Assembly (NCBI GenBank): GCA_963792485.1
Contig: CAWBWL010000009.1
Location: 124,001-188,000 of the forward strand
DNA from: JANOYJ01 sp963792485
Lineage (GTDB): Bacteria > Pseudomonadota > Alphaproteobacteria > Rhizobiales > Rhizobiaceae
Reading direction: 5' to 3'
Length of the DNA: 64,000 bases
Position numbers and translations under genes: made by a program. Position 1 is the stretch's first letter. Each line of letters starts with the position of its first letter. Below the pieces are notes generated by a model, which saw nothing but the letters and a program-made list of their open reading frames with translations, was not told the DNA's origin and ran no database searches. Below, piece after piece: positions 1 through 9,274 of the stretch.

Positions 1-12
1 TGAAAGCGACGG

Positions 13-349
13 TCAGGCCGCGCCTTTGACCGCGATGCCCTTCTCGGCAAGGAAATCCTGCAGCTCCTGGCTCTGGAACATTTCCCGCACAATATCGCAG
101 CCGCCGACAAACTCGCCTTTCACATAAAGCTGCGGAATGGTCGGCCAAGCTGGCATAGTCCTTGATGCCGTTGCGCAGCTCGTCATTGGTCAGGACATTG
201 ATGCCCTTATAGTCGACGCCGACATGGTCGAGAATCTGCACGACCTGGCCGGAAAAGCCGCACTGCGGAAAGCCGGGCGTTCCTTTCATGAAGAGCACGA
301 CATCGTTCGACTTCACTTCATTGTCGATCCAGGCATTGATGGCGGACAT
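13..349 (-). CDS. grxD: Monothiol glutaredoxin, Grx4 family (one frameshift)
   Basis: A CGFS-type monothiol glutaredoxin of about 112 residues, a cytosolic carrier that binds and passes on [2Fe-2S] clusters together with BolA proteins. The N-terminal part reads well from ATG 349 (KGTPGFPQCGFSGQ contains the CGFS active site). The frame breaks near base 147, where one extra A on the plus strand turns the expected YASWPTIPQLYVKG into an unrelated sequence. Removing that base restores the normal C-terminus (FVGGCDIVREMF) and a stop at 13-15. It is the last gene of the purine operon, downstream of bolA, which fits the known Grx4-BolA partnership. A sequencing error is more likely than a real null allele. 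Confidence 0.9.
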
Positions 350-490
350 CTCAATTTTCCTTCGCGGCGGGGTCAAGGCCCGTGAGTTTATTTGAGCCTT
401 AAATAGCCTTTGATCTGGGGCAAAACAAGACGGTGTCAGGGCTGGGCTTGCGTGATATTGCGTCCGTACATCGGAATCGGGTGAGCTGCA

Positions 491-1300
491 TTGCCGAAGA
501 ACTTCAGATACTTTCTTCTGATCCTCCTTGCTGCGCTCGGGATCGTTCTGTTTTGGTTTTTCCTGCGGCCACCAAAGGCGCCGCCCGTTCAAGCTGTCGA
601 GCTATCGGATGTCTGCGCCGGGAAGGTCTTTGAAGGCGTCAATTATTTCGTCTGTTCTGTTGATCCGGCGATGCTCGATCTGCGCCTATCCCGTCTCCAA
701 GCGGATGGGACGCCTTACCGCAGTCTGGCGCGGCTTCTGGAGACGGCGAAGGGTCAGGGCAGTCCGCTTATCTTTGCCATGAATGCAGGCATGTACCACG
801 AGGATTTGTCGCCGGTCGGGCTTTATGTTGAGGACCGCAATGAACAAGTGACGCTGCAAACCGGCGAAGGCGAAGGTAATTTCTTCCTTAAGCCAAACGG
901 CGTCTTCGGCATCTACTCCGATGGCCGCCCGTTTGTCGTGACAACAGAAGGCTATCCGCTCTCGCAACGCGTAGTGTCCTTCGCCACGCAGTCCGGCCCC
1001 ATGCTGGTGGTTGACGGCGCGCTCCATCCAAAGTTTGAGCCGGACGGCAAGTCGCGCATTGTCCGCAATGGTGTCGGCATTGACCGACAGGGCCGCGCCG
1101 TTTTTGCCATTTCACGCCAGCCCGTGAGCTTCGGCAGCTTCGCCCGTCTCTTCCGCGACGCGCTGGACTGCCCGAACGCGCTGTATTTTGACGGCGTTGT
1201 CTCAGCTTTGTTGGATGGCGATTCAACGCTTGTCGGCGGCGGCTATCCGGCAGGACCGATTGTGTGGGCAGCGTCCAAGCAAGCGCCGCTCACTCAATAG
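491..1300 (+). CDS. Exported phosphodiester glycosidase-like protein (DUF2233/NAGPA fold)
   Basis: A 269-residue protein with an N-terminal hydrophobic segment (about residues 7-23), so probably exported or membrane-anchored. The body matches the DUF2233/NAGPA family: a glycine- and asparagine-rich core (FAMNAGMY, near residue 95), KPNGVF and SGPMLV. Relatives cleave N-acetylglucosamine phosphodiesters or are linked to exopolysaccharide, but the substrate here is unknown. The only in-frame start is TTG at 491, because the same frame has a stop at 482. It is transcribed against the purine operon, and its last bases overlap the small basic gene on the other strand by seven bases. Confidence 0.75.
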   Translation: MPKNFRYFLLILLAALGIVLFWFFLRPPKAPPVQAVELSDVCAGKVFEGVNYFVCSVDPAMLDLRLSRLQADGTPYRSLARLLETAKGQGSPLIFAMNAGMYHEDLSPVGLYVEDRNEQVTLQTGEGEGNFFLKPNGVFGIYSDGRPFVVTTEGYPLSQRVVSFATQSGPMLVVDGALHPKFEPDGKSRIVRNGVGIDRQGRAVFAISRQPVSFGSFARLFRDALDCPNALYFDGVVSALLDGDSTLVGGGYPAGPIVWAASKQAPLTQ

Positions 1301-1521
1301 CCCCGCCGCTTGGCCTTGCTGCGCGCAGTGTTGGTCGCGCGGCGGCTCGTCTGCCGCTTGGCTGGGCGCAGCAGTTTTTCAATCGCCCGGATCGTCTGCG
1401 TGGACGTTTTCGGCTGCGTCCGCCGGCGCTTTCTGCGGGTCATTTTGCGCGAGGCCTTGCCGAGCAGGTCCTTGACCGTCTCTTCCGCCACGCCTTTGAA
1501 GAAGTCTCCGAGTGTGCTCAT
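1294..1521 (-). CDS. Small basic hypothetical protein
   Basis: A 75-residue protein, very rich in Arg and Lys from residue 23 on (RKMTRRKRRR and a basic C-terminus). The N-terminus, MSTLGDFFKGVAEETVKDLLG, looks like an amphipathic helix. It starts three bases after the bolA stop, so it probably belongs to the purL-bolA-grxD transcript. I do not recognise the family. The tail suggests nucleic-acid or membrane-surface binding, which is inference from composition. It could be a spurious frame, but its position and spacing favour a real gene. Confidence 0.5.
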   Translation of the reverse strand: MSTLGDFFKGVAEETVKDLLGKASRKMTRRKRRRTQPKTSTQTIRAIEKLLRPAKRQTSRRATNTARSKAKRRGY

Positions 1522-1524
1522 GTC

Positions 1525-1758
1525 CTACTCCGGTGCCGATGTTTGCAAGGCAAGCGCGTGCAGCACTCCGCCCATATTTCCTTTCAGGGCCTGATAGACC
1601 ATCTGGTGCTGTGCCACGCGGCTCTTGCCGCGGAAGCTCTCGGCGACGACTTCGGCCGCATAGTGGTCGCCGTCTCCAGCCAAATCCCGGATTGTCACCT
1701 TCGCGTCCGGTATGCCGTCCTTGATCAATCGTTCAATGTCTTTGGCGTCCATCGCCAT
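1525..1758 (-). CDS. bolA: BolA family protein
   Basis: A 77-residue BolA/IbaG-type protein with the class II KH-like fold pattern: an N-terminal helix (DAKDIERLIKDGIPDAKVTI), the central GDGDHYAAEVVAESFRGKS with an invariant His, and the final RVAQHQMVYQAL helix. Members bind [2Fe-2S] clusters with monothiol glutaredoxins and take part in iron-sulfur trafficking. It starts 13 bases after the purL stop and lies upstream of grxD on the same strand, a standard alphaproteobacterial arrangement that supports the call. Confidence 0.93.
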   Translation of the reverse strand: MAMDAKDIERLIKDGIPDAKVTIRDLAGDGDHYAAEVVAESFRGKSRVAQHQMVYQALKGNMGGVLHALALQTSAPE

Positions 1759-1771
1759 GGTCTGCCGCCTT

Positions 1772-3987
1772 TCAGGAATCCATGAAGCCGGGGAACCACG
1801 ATTCGTGGGCGGACTTCAATTGTGAAACCAGTATGGGCCGTGCGGAGCCGAGTTTCAATTCATTCCCGCCGGTCGTTCCGATCCATGGCGCGAAAACACC
1901 GGCTTTATCGGCGCGCTCACGCACCGCATCGAGCGCGTCCCTCTTGACCGTCACGACATAGCGGCCCTGGTCTTCGCCAAAGAAAGTGGCTTGGGAAGAA
2001 TGACCGTTCAATTCATTCAGGTTTGCGCCGATGCCGGACGCCATCGCCATTTCGGCCAGCGCAACGCCGAGGCCGCCATCGGAACAGTCATGAACCGCGG
2101 TGACCAAGCCATCGCGGACAAGGCCGCGAACGAACAGGCCGACGCGCTTCTCATGTGCCAGATCGACATGCGGGGCGGGGCCGTCCGTGCGGCCGAACAG
2201 GTCGCGCATATAGATCGACTGGCCGAGATGCGTGCCCCATTCCGCAGGCGCGCCGGCAAGGAGGATGCATTCGTTCTCACCCGCAAAGGCAATGCGTGCC
2301 ATCTTCGCCCAGTCCGGCAAAAGCCCGACGCCGCCTATAGTCGGGGTTGGCAGAATGCCCGTGCCGTTGGTCTCATTGTAAAGCGAGACGTTGCCTGAGA
2401 CGATGGGGAAATCCAGCGCGCGGCAGGCTTCGCCGATGCCTTTGATGGCAAAGACCAGCTGCCCCATGATTTCCGGGCGCTCGGGATTGCCGAAATTCAG
2501 ATTGTCTGTGGCGGCCAAGGGTTCCGCCCCGACCGCATTCAGATTGCGCCAGCATTCGGCCACCGCCTGCTTGCCGCCTTCGAACGGGTCGGCTTGGCAA
2601 TAGCGCGGCGTCACGTCGGAGGAGAAGGCGAGCGCTTTTGATGCATGGCCTTCGACGCGCACAACGCCCGCATCGCCGCCGGGCAAGCTGGAGCGAATTG
2701 CCCTGAATAAGCGTATCATACTGTTCCCAGACCCAGCGGCGGGAGGATTGATTGGGCGAGCCGACGAGTTTCAGCAGCGCATCGGCAACGTCCATCTCAG
2801 GAATATCATCTGCGGCAAGCGCCGCCTGCTTCTTCGGCTCAACCCAGGGCCGGTCATATTCCGGCGCTTCGTCGCCCAGTTCCTTGATCGGCAGATTGGC
2901 GACTTCCTCGCCTTCGTGAATGACGCGGAAGCGCAGATCGTCCGTGGTCTCGCCGACAATGGCAAAGTCGAGACCCCATTTGCGGAAGATGGCTTCGGCC
3001 TCCTCTTCCTTCTCGGGCCGCAGCACCATGAGCATGCGCTCCTGGCTTTCCGACAGCATCATCTCATAGGCCGTCATGTTCTCTTCGCGCACCGGCACCT
3101 TGTCGAGATCGAGCCGGATGCCAAGATCGCCCTTGGCGCCCATTTCGACCGCCGAGCAGGTCAGCCCCGCCGCGCCCATGTCCTGAATGGCGATGACGGC
3201 GCCGGAGGCCATCAGCTCAAGGCAGGCTTCCAGCAGGCACTTTTCAGTGAACGGGTCGCCGACCTGCACGGTCGGGCGCTTCTCTTCGATGCTGTCGTCA
3301 AACTCCGCCGAAGCCATGGTCGCGCCGCCAACGCCGTCGCGCCCGGTCTTTGCGCCGAGATAGACCACGGGCAGGCCGACGCCGGAGGCGATGGAGAGGA
3401 AGATGGCGTTGCGACTTGGCAAGTCCCGCCGCGAAGGCGTTGACGAGGCAATTGCCATTATAGCTCGGGTCAAACTCCACTTCGCCGCCGACCACCGGCA
3501 CGCCGAACGCATTGCCATAACCGCCGACGCCCGCGACGACGCCGTTGACCAGATGCTTCGTCTTCGCATGCCCCGGCTCGCCGAAACGCAGCGCGTTCAT
3601 CGCCGCAATCGGCCGCGCGCCCATGGTGAACACATCGCGCAAAATTCCGCCGACGCCCGTCGCCGCGCCTTGATAGGGTTCGATGTAGGACGGGTGGTTA
3701 TGGCTCTCCATCTTGAACACCACGCAGTCGCCGTCGCCAATGTCCACCACGCCGGCATTCTCGCCCGGCCCCTGCAACACGCGCGGCCCGGTGACCGGCA
3801 GCGTCTTCAGCCATTTCTTTGAGGATTTGTAGGAACAGTGCTCGTTCCACATGGCCGAGAAAATGCCGAGCTCTGTGTAAGACGGCTCGCGGCCGATCAG
3901 GCCGAGAATGCGCTCATACTCGTCGGGCTTCAGGCCGTGCGCGGCGATGAGTTCGGGCGTGATCGGGAAGGAATTGCGGACAGTCAT
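1772..3987 (-). CDS. purL: Phosphoribosylformylglycinamidine synthase subunit PurL (two frameshifts)
   Basis: The synthetase subunit of FGAM synthase, which converts FGAR to FGAM in purine synthesis with PurQ and PurS. The corrected length is about 737 residues, normal for the small PurL type. Landmarks are WNEHCSYKSSK near the N-terminus, KMESHNHPSYIEP, GYGNAFGVPVVGGE, IQDMGAAGL and VHDCSDGGLG. The reading frame breaks twice, each by one extra base: near 3411 (expected AKSNAIFLS) and near 2685 (expected NSLQLPGGDAG). Both sides of each break are fully conserved, so errors in the sequence are likely. The start is ATG 3987, preceded by the small lipoprotein gene and purQ. Confidence 0.95.
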
Positions 3988-3995
3988 GATCGCTT

Positions 3996-4376
3996 TCAGG
4001 CGGTGCAGGATTTGCTGCCGGAGGCCCAGCGCGCTACATCGGCATTGATGCGTGGGGCGAGGGGGGAGGTGGCGAGGGGACCGAAGGTTTGAATCGATCT
4101 GCCGGTTGCCGTGATCACCAGCTGCGGCAGCGCCTGCGGCTTGCCCTTCGGGATCACCAGAATGCGCGGCGTGCCGGTGGTGTCCAGCTCCGGAACAATT
4201 CCGTATTTCTTGAACGCCTTGTCGCCCCGCCAGCATTCATAGGCGCTGGCATTGACACGCTGCAGTGTCGCAACCTGCCCGGCCTGTCCGGAGGGTGCCG
4301 GAACCGACGGGCGGTTGGGCTTGGTCTGACATGCGGTGAGCGCCAGAAGCGCGGCTAGTGCGATACGTTTCTTCAT
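3996..4376 (-). CDS. Small lipoprotein within the purine operon
   Basis: A 126-residue protein with a lipoprotein signal: a charged n-region MKKR, a hydrophobic stretch and the lipobox LTAC, with Cys16 as the expected acylation site. Three further cysteines or so and a short mature domain (ASAYECWRGDKAFKKYG, then PRILVIPKGKPQALPQLVI) follow. I do not recognise the family. It overlaps the purQ stop by four bases (ATGA) and ends eight bases before purL, so it is translated as part of purQ-purL although no role in purine synthesis is evident. Confidence 0.75.
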   Translation of the reverse strand: MKKRIALAALLALTACQTKPNRPSVPAPSGQAGQVATLQRVNASAYECWRGDKAFKKYGIVPELDTTGTPRILVIPKGKPQALPQLVITATGRSIQTFGPLATSPLAPRINADVARWASGSKSCTA

Positions 4377-5041
4377 GCCGCCATCCCCAGCGCGCTTTCA
4401 AACAGCCCGCGCCCGTCCGCGCCGCCATGCGCGGCTTCAATCAGGTTCTCCGGATGCGGCATCAGGCCGAGCACATTGCCGCGCTCATTGGTGATCCCGG
4501 CGATGTCGTTCATCGATCCGTTCGGATTGGTGCCTTCGGCATAGCGGAACACGACCTGGCCATCGCCTTCAATTCTTGCCAGCGTTTCCGGATCGGCAAA
4601 ATAATTGCCGTCATGATGCGCCACGGGGCAGCGGATGATCTGGCCGGGCGCATAGGCCCGCGTGAAGCTCGTATTAGCGTTCGCCACCGACAGCTTCACT
4701 TCCCGGCAGACAAATTTCAGCGAAGCGTTGCGCATCAGCGCGCCCGGCAGCATCCCGGCCTCCAGCATGATCTGGAACCCGTTGCACACGCCAATGACCA
4801 TCACGCCCCTGTCCGCCTTCTCCTTCACCGCCCGCATCACCGGCGAGCGCGCCGCAATCGCGCCGCAGCGCAGATAATCGCCATAGGAAAACCCGCCGGG
4901 AATGACGATGAGGTCAACATCGGGAATGCTGGCATCAGTTTGCCACGCGGTCACCGGCGCCCTGCCGGAAATCTTCGTCAGCGCCGCGATCATGTCGCGG
5001 TCGCGGTTGAGGCCGGGCAGGAGGATTACGGCTGATTTCAT
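4373..5041 (-). CDS. purQ: FGAM synthase glutaminase subunit PurQ
   Basis: The class I glutamine amidotransferase subunit that supplies ammonia to PurL. It has 222 residues from ATG 5041 (MKSAVILLPGLNRDRD). A longer reading from 5104 adds a non-homologous N-terminus and was rejected. The catalytic Cys lies in VIGVCNGFQIM, and the His-Glu pair in LMPHPENL near the C-terminus. PGGFSYGDYLR is also typical. The last four bases overlap the start of the lipoprotein gene, suggesting coupled translation. Confidence 0.96.
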   Translation of the reverse strand: MKSAVILLPGLNRDRDMIAALTKISGRAPVTAWQTDASIPDVDLIVIPGGFSYGDYLRCGAIAARSPVMRAVKEKADRGVMVIGVCNGFQIMLEAGMLPGALMRNASLKFVCREVKLSVANANTSFTRAYAPGQIIRCPVAHHDGNYFADPETLARIEGDGQVVFRYAEGTNPNGSMNDIAGITNERGNVLGLMPHPENLIEAAHGGADGRGLFESALGMAA

Positions 5042-5195
5042 GGGATTCGCTCTGAGGCTGACAGCGTTGCCCGTGCCCGTAATGTGAGAGCGGATGAGTA
5101 TCAAGTGGAAATGGGAGTTGTGAACGGATCATCCGGCAGTTTGCGCAACAAAGCAGGATGTGTTTTCTGGCTGCTTGCGTCTTCTGCCCGAAGAA

Positions 5196-5220
5196 GCGGT
5201 CCCGTATGGCGCGGGACCGC
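5196..5220. terminator. Hairpin after the lectin-protease gene
   Basis: A perfect 9-bp stem (GCGGTCCCG paired with CGGGACCGC) with a seven-base loop, just past the minus-strand stop at 5232. No clear T-run follows, so it may be a weak terminator or an RNA-processing signal between the lectin-protease gene and purQ. Confidence 0.4.
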
Positions 5221-5231
5221 CAAGGTCAAGG

Positions 5232-7644
5232 CTATTGCTCGGTCCTGTAGTATTCGACCAAGCCCTTCTTCGTGACTTCAGTCGACAATTCGAGGCTTTG
5301 CGCAACAATACCTGGCAAGTTGTTGTCCGCTCCGGACAGGCTTTTCGTTCCCACAAGTGTCTTCAAATGGGCGATTGCCTCTGCGTTTCCTGACAGTCCC
5401 AAGCTGAATATGGCGTATTTGCTCATGTCCATCGGGAGCGTCGCGTTTTCAGGCGCAGCCTCAGCGGTATTTGTAAGGCTTCGGCTGGTCCAGGCCGCCG
5501 GTCTCGTGCTCTCTATGAGATAGGTGAGAGCCTTGGCATCAGCAGTCTTGTTGACGATGTATCCAAGTCCCATGACCGCGCCAACGCGGCCCCTGTAGAT
5601 ACCGTGCGCAACATCTTCGCCGCTTGATGCTTGTGCAGCGAGCGACGGTCCGGACTTGAGATAAGCAATCAGCGGGTCCACAGCTTTCGCACTGCCGATC
5701 ATGCCAAGTGTCAGTGCGATGTTTTCATGGAACGCAGCCTGCTTTTCGTCTGCAAGCATCGCCAAGAGCGTATCAACATCGGCCTCGCCATATTGGGCTG
5801 CGACGTCGAGCGGCAGGCCTTCAAAGTAGATCTGCATGACAAACTCCGCCACCGGCGGAAGTTCGGACTTGGCGGACGCCAATTCTCCGCCCGCTGGCAT
5901 GCTGCCTTCCGGCATTTGCCCTTCTGACGGGGTAGCGCCTTCTATTACGTTGTCCATGCCACTTCCATCCGGCATGACGGCCTGAGTGTCGCCGCCGGAG
6001 TTCATGGGCGCCTGCGCGTTCATGGCATTTTCGCTCATATCGCCCGCAGGCATCGCCTCGGACGCGGCCTCTGTCATGGCCGCTTCCTGTATCGGAAGCG
6101 TGCGCGACGCCGTTTCAGCAACTGCCGGGCCAGTGCCAGCAAATGAGTTGCACTCGCCCTGGTTCACGTTGCGCCGGTTCGTTCCAATCGAGAAGAACAT
6201 CACATTGTTGTTCGAACTCGTCGCGATGGGGCAGACCTTGATTGTGGCCGAACTCGTGCGTCCACAAAATGCCTTCCTGGTTTCCGGTAAATCGCTCGGT
6301 GATGAACGATGCGCCGGGTGTCAGTCCACATCCAATAAAGGAAGAGTTGAAGCGGTTGGCGCACCAATTCACGTCGCGAACCACTTTCACATTGCCGCCA
6401 AGGCCGAAAATCTCGGAAAGCTCCGCCTGTGTGTCGAGGCTTCCGTCGCCATTGTTGAACACACCAATGCCGCCGCTTCGAGTGATGTTGACGTCGCAGG
6501 CCACGTCGCCATTGCCGTCGTTTGTACGCAGCACGGTTGAGCCGTCCGCGAGCAATGAATCCACTTCGGCTGCGGTGATCGACACAGTGTTGTGTCGGCT
6601 GACAGTGATGGACCGGAAGAATCCGGGGGTAAACCAGCGGTGATACATGGCACGGTCTGTGCCGCGAGCGAAGCAGTCTATGCGGTTTGCGCTCCAAGTG
6701 GTGCAGGACGGCTGTTCGAGGATGATGCCGCCCAGGTTCTCCCAGCCGCCCCACGAATTGCCGTCCCACCAGCGATGGTACATGGCGCGGTCGGTGCCGC
6801 GGGCGAAGCAGTCAATGCGGTTGGACGACCAGCTTGTGCATTCCGGCTGTTCAAGAATGATGCCGCCGAGGTTTTCCCAGCCGCCCCATGAATTACCATT
6901 CCACCAGCGGTGATACATGGCGCGGTCCGTTCCGCGGGCGAAGCAGTCAATGCGGTTGGATCCCCATGAGACGCATTCGGGGCGCTCAAGGATGATGCCG
7001 CCAAGGTTTTCCCAGCCGCCCCATGAGTTACCATTCCACCACCGGTGATACATGGCGCGGTCTGTGCCACGGGCGAAGCAGTCAATGCGGTTCGGACCCC
7101 AGGAGACACATTCGGGTTTCTCCAGAATAATGCCGCCAAGATTTTCCCAACCACCCCAGGAATTACCGTTCCACCAGCGGTGATACATGGCGCGATCTGT
7201 GCCGCGGGCGAAGCAATCAATCCGGTTCGGCCCCCAGGATACGCATTCCGGCGCTTCAAGGATGATGCCACCGAGGTTCTCCCAGCCGCCCCATGAATTG
7301 CCGTCCCACCATCGGTGATACATGGCGCGATCTGTGCCGCGGGCGAAGCAATCAATACGGTTTGGTCCCCAGGAAACACATTCCGGCTCCTCAAGGATGA
7401 TGCCACCGAGATTTTCCCAGCCGCCCCATGAATTGCCGTCCCACCATCGGTGATACATGGCGCGGTCAGTGCCGCGCGCGAAGCAGTCAATGCGGTTGGC
7501 GCTCCAGGACAGGCATTCCGGCTCTTCCAGAATGATGCCGCCAAGGTTTTCCCAGCCAAACCATGCCGCGCGGGCTGGCAGGGAAGCCGTTAGCGCCGTT
7601 GCCAAAATTGAAAAAAAAGCGAGAATTTTGATGATAGGTTTCAT
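5232..7644 (-). CDS. Secreted PLL-type lectin propeller, zinc metalloprotease and HEAT-like tail (one frameshift)
   Basis: A corrected product of about 803 residues. Residues 1-26 form a signal peptide from ATG 7644, which has GGGAG upstream. Seven nearly identical 45-residue repeats follow (residues about 27-341), each with GGWENLGGII, an ECVSW-type strand and RGTDRAMYHRWW. This is the DUF346/PLL repeat, and seven copies match the seven-bladed fucose-binding PLL propeller. Next is a metalloprotease domain with HEFGHNQGLPH near residue 465 and the downstream Met of NVMFFSIGTNRR. One extra base near 6215 breaks the frame between these two motifs. A Met/Pro/Ala-rich linker and a helical repeat region (EKQAAFHENIALTLGMIGSA) end the protein. 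It lies between purS and purQ on their strand. Confidence 0.82.
6622..7566 (-). repeat. Seven tandem 135-bp coding repeats
   Basis: The propeller region of the lectin-protease gene consists of seven in-frame 135-bp units that differ at few positions. The variable residues lie mostly after GGIILE (E, E, A, K, R, Q, Q) and at the SANR/GPNR/GSNR position. Such identity implies recent homogenisation, and the repeat is prone to copy-number change and to misassembly. Confidence 0.95.
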
Positions 7645-7845
7645 GTCAGTCTCCCGTGAAATTGAATTCAAGCAGATGCTGTCATGCGCCATTCAGTCCC
7701 GCCGCGTTTGATCTCGCGGGTGGAGCTGCCACGGAATTACTATGCGCCTGTTTGGGCGCGCGTTCCATCACTCATTTTGGTGAAGTGCAGGAACATGAGG
7801 GTTGATTTGAATATCAGGCACCGCCGCATGCCGGCGTAAACGTGC

Positions 7846-8379
7846 TCAATCCGTTTTGATTGTCGGCAGAATGGTGTTGAGATTTTTTCGCGCCCGCTCC
7901 GCTGTCTCAGCCGCTCCGCCGATCATCACTGCCGCGTTGTCCGATATTCGCATTTGCCCGACCACATAGACCTTTTTGCCGGGCTCATACGAACTAAAAT
8001 TGTAACCCACATAATCCGCATTAGCGAAGTAGGTCGACTTGAAGCTTGAGCCTTTGATTGGCCCTTCCTTTATCAGTTGCTTTAGCACCGCCGCAAATAT
8101 CCGCCGCACATCCGGGCGGCGGCGAAACTCCGCCTCAACATTCGATCCGGACGGGATGCCGAGCTCGGGGAACCGCTCCAATTCCCCCGAAGCGCTCAAC
8201 CATCATGACATTGTTTGGTCCGCCGCATGACGTCTGCTTGCACTTGATATCTGACATTTGCTGCCAAAGCCGGACTTCGACCATTCCTTGCCAATTGCGC
8301 TTTGCGAGAGCGCATTGCTGGCGCTTCCAGACGCCAACAACAGAGCGAATACAATTGACCCGATTGCAAGTGTCTTCAT
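7846..8379 (-). CDS. Exported hypothetical protein, paralogue of the purS-upstream lipoprotein (two compensating indels)
   Basis: Read from ATG 8379, the product has a clear signal peptide (MKTLAIGSIVFALLLASGSA) and a body of about 150 residues. As given, the frame meets a TGA at 8203. The middle frame (CKQTSCGGPNNVMMVERFG) restores sense if one base is missing near 8250 and one is extra in the C-run at 8183-8187, giving 177 residues. The corrected protein resembles the lipoprotein at 8730-9254: a CxxxxCGG segment, a middle domain with a basic helix, and a final repeat of hydrophobic strands. The family is not recognised. It lies between purS and the lectin-protease gene. Confidence 0.6.
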
Positions 8380-8487
8380 TTCATTCCCCCTACTTGAAGT
8401 AGTTTGAGTGGCGGGAATGGAGAAAATTGTCAACGAAGAATTGAGGACGGTTAGAAGGTGAGGCGCCGGGTTGGCTACCCGTTGCCC

Positions 8488-8733
8488 CTAGATAAGCTCT
8501 ACGCTGAAATCCTCAATCACCAAATTCGCCAAGAGCTTCTCGCACATCGCTTTGAGCTCTGCTTCCGCCTTCGCCCGGTCATCATGCCCCAGCACAAGGT
8601 CAAACACCTTTCCCTGCCGCACCGAGCTGACGCCGCCGAACCCCAGCGTGCCGAGCGCGCCTTCGATGGCTTTGCCCTGCGGGTCGAGGACGCCTTTTTT
8701 CAACGTGACAGTGACGCGCGCCTTGATTGTCAT
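8488..8733 (-). CDS. purS: FGAM synthase subunit PurS
   Basis: An 81-residue PurS, the small subunit that bridges PurL and PurQ. Landmarks are KARVTVTLKKGVLDPQGKAI and GTLGFGGVSSVRQGKVFDL. ATG 8733 was chosen because the family starts immediately before this beta strand, and because it overlaps the stop of the upstream lipoprotein gene by four bases (ATGA). The usual direct junction with purQ is broken here by two unrelated genes. Confidence 0.95.
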   Translation of the reverse strand: MTIKARVTVTLKKGVLDPQGKAIEGALGTLGFGGVSSVRQGKVFDLVLGHDDRAKAEAELKAMCEKLLANLVIEDFSVELI

Positions 8734-9254
8734 TTGGTACCTGCTGCCCATTTCTGTGCGAACTGCCTTACCTCAGCCCGCGCCCTTGAGCCGGACTCAT
8801 TGATGGCAGCGAAAACTTGCAGCTTGCCTTTGTCGACGATCATGATCACGTGACCCGAACCGTCCCGCTTGCCGTTCTCGAAGAATGAAATGCTGAATTG
8901 CGCCGCGCTTTTGCCGCCAATCCTTGTTTTCGACACCGCACCGACTTTGGCGTCATCGCCCTTTTTGCTGCTGACCTTGGCAAGTTCGCGCTGAATGAGT
9001 GTGCGGCCGCCGGGAGAGTTCACAAGGTCTTCATATTCGGTGATTTCCGATTGCGGGATCGAGGCGGTGCGATGCACGACAACGCTCAACCCGCCGCAAT
9101 TTGCAGTCGTGCAGACATAGAGACGGTTCGGTCCGGCGCTTCCAATATCGCTGTATCCGATGTCTTTGGCGCCGCTGACTGGCGCAGTCGTGCAACTCGC
9201 AAGAAAGAACAGCAATAACAATGCGTTGAACGTGTTCGCTAAGAGATGGCGCAT
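8730..9254 (-). CDS. Lipoprotein between purC and purS
   Basis: A 174-residue protein with a lipoprotein signal peptide from ATG 9254: MRHLLAN, a Leu/Phe-rich core and the lipobox LASC. The mature part has VCTTANCGGLSVVVHR, a Gly-Lys-rich middle and a strand-rich end (GHVIMIVDKGKLQVFAAI). It resembles the exported protein at 7846-8379, so the two are probably old paralogues. It starts 20 bases after purC and overlaps purS by four bases, so it is probably expressed with the purine genes. Function unknown. Confidence 0.75.
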   Translation of the reverse strand: MRHLLANTFNALLLLFFLASCTTAPVSGAKDIGYSDIGSAGPNRLYVCTTANCGGLSVVVHRTASIPQSEITEYEDLVNSPGGRTLIQRELAKVSSKKGDDAKVGAVSKTRIGGKSAAQFSISFFENGKRDGSGHVIMIVDKGKLQVFAAINESGSRARAEVRQFAQKWAAGTK

Positions 9255-9274
9255 AGATCCCTCCTCAGCCGGGC

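Noticed and set aside
6622..7566. Regular repeats that could suggest a CRISPR array
   Set aside because: The units are 135 bases, contiguous and in frame, and encode the PLL propeller; there are no spacers.
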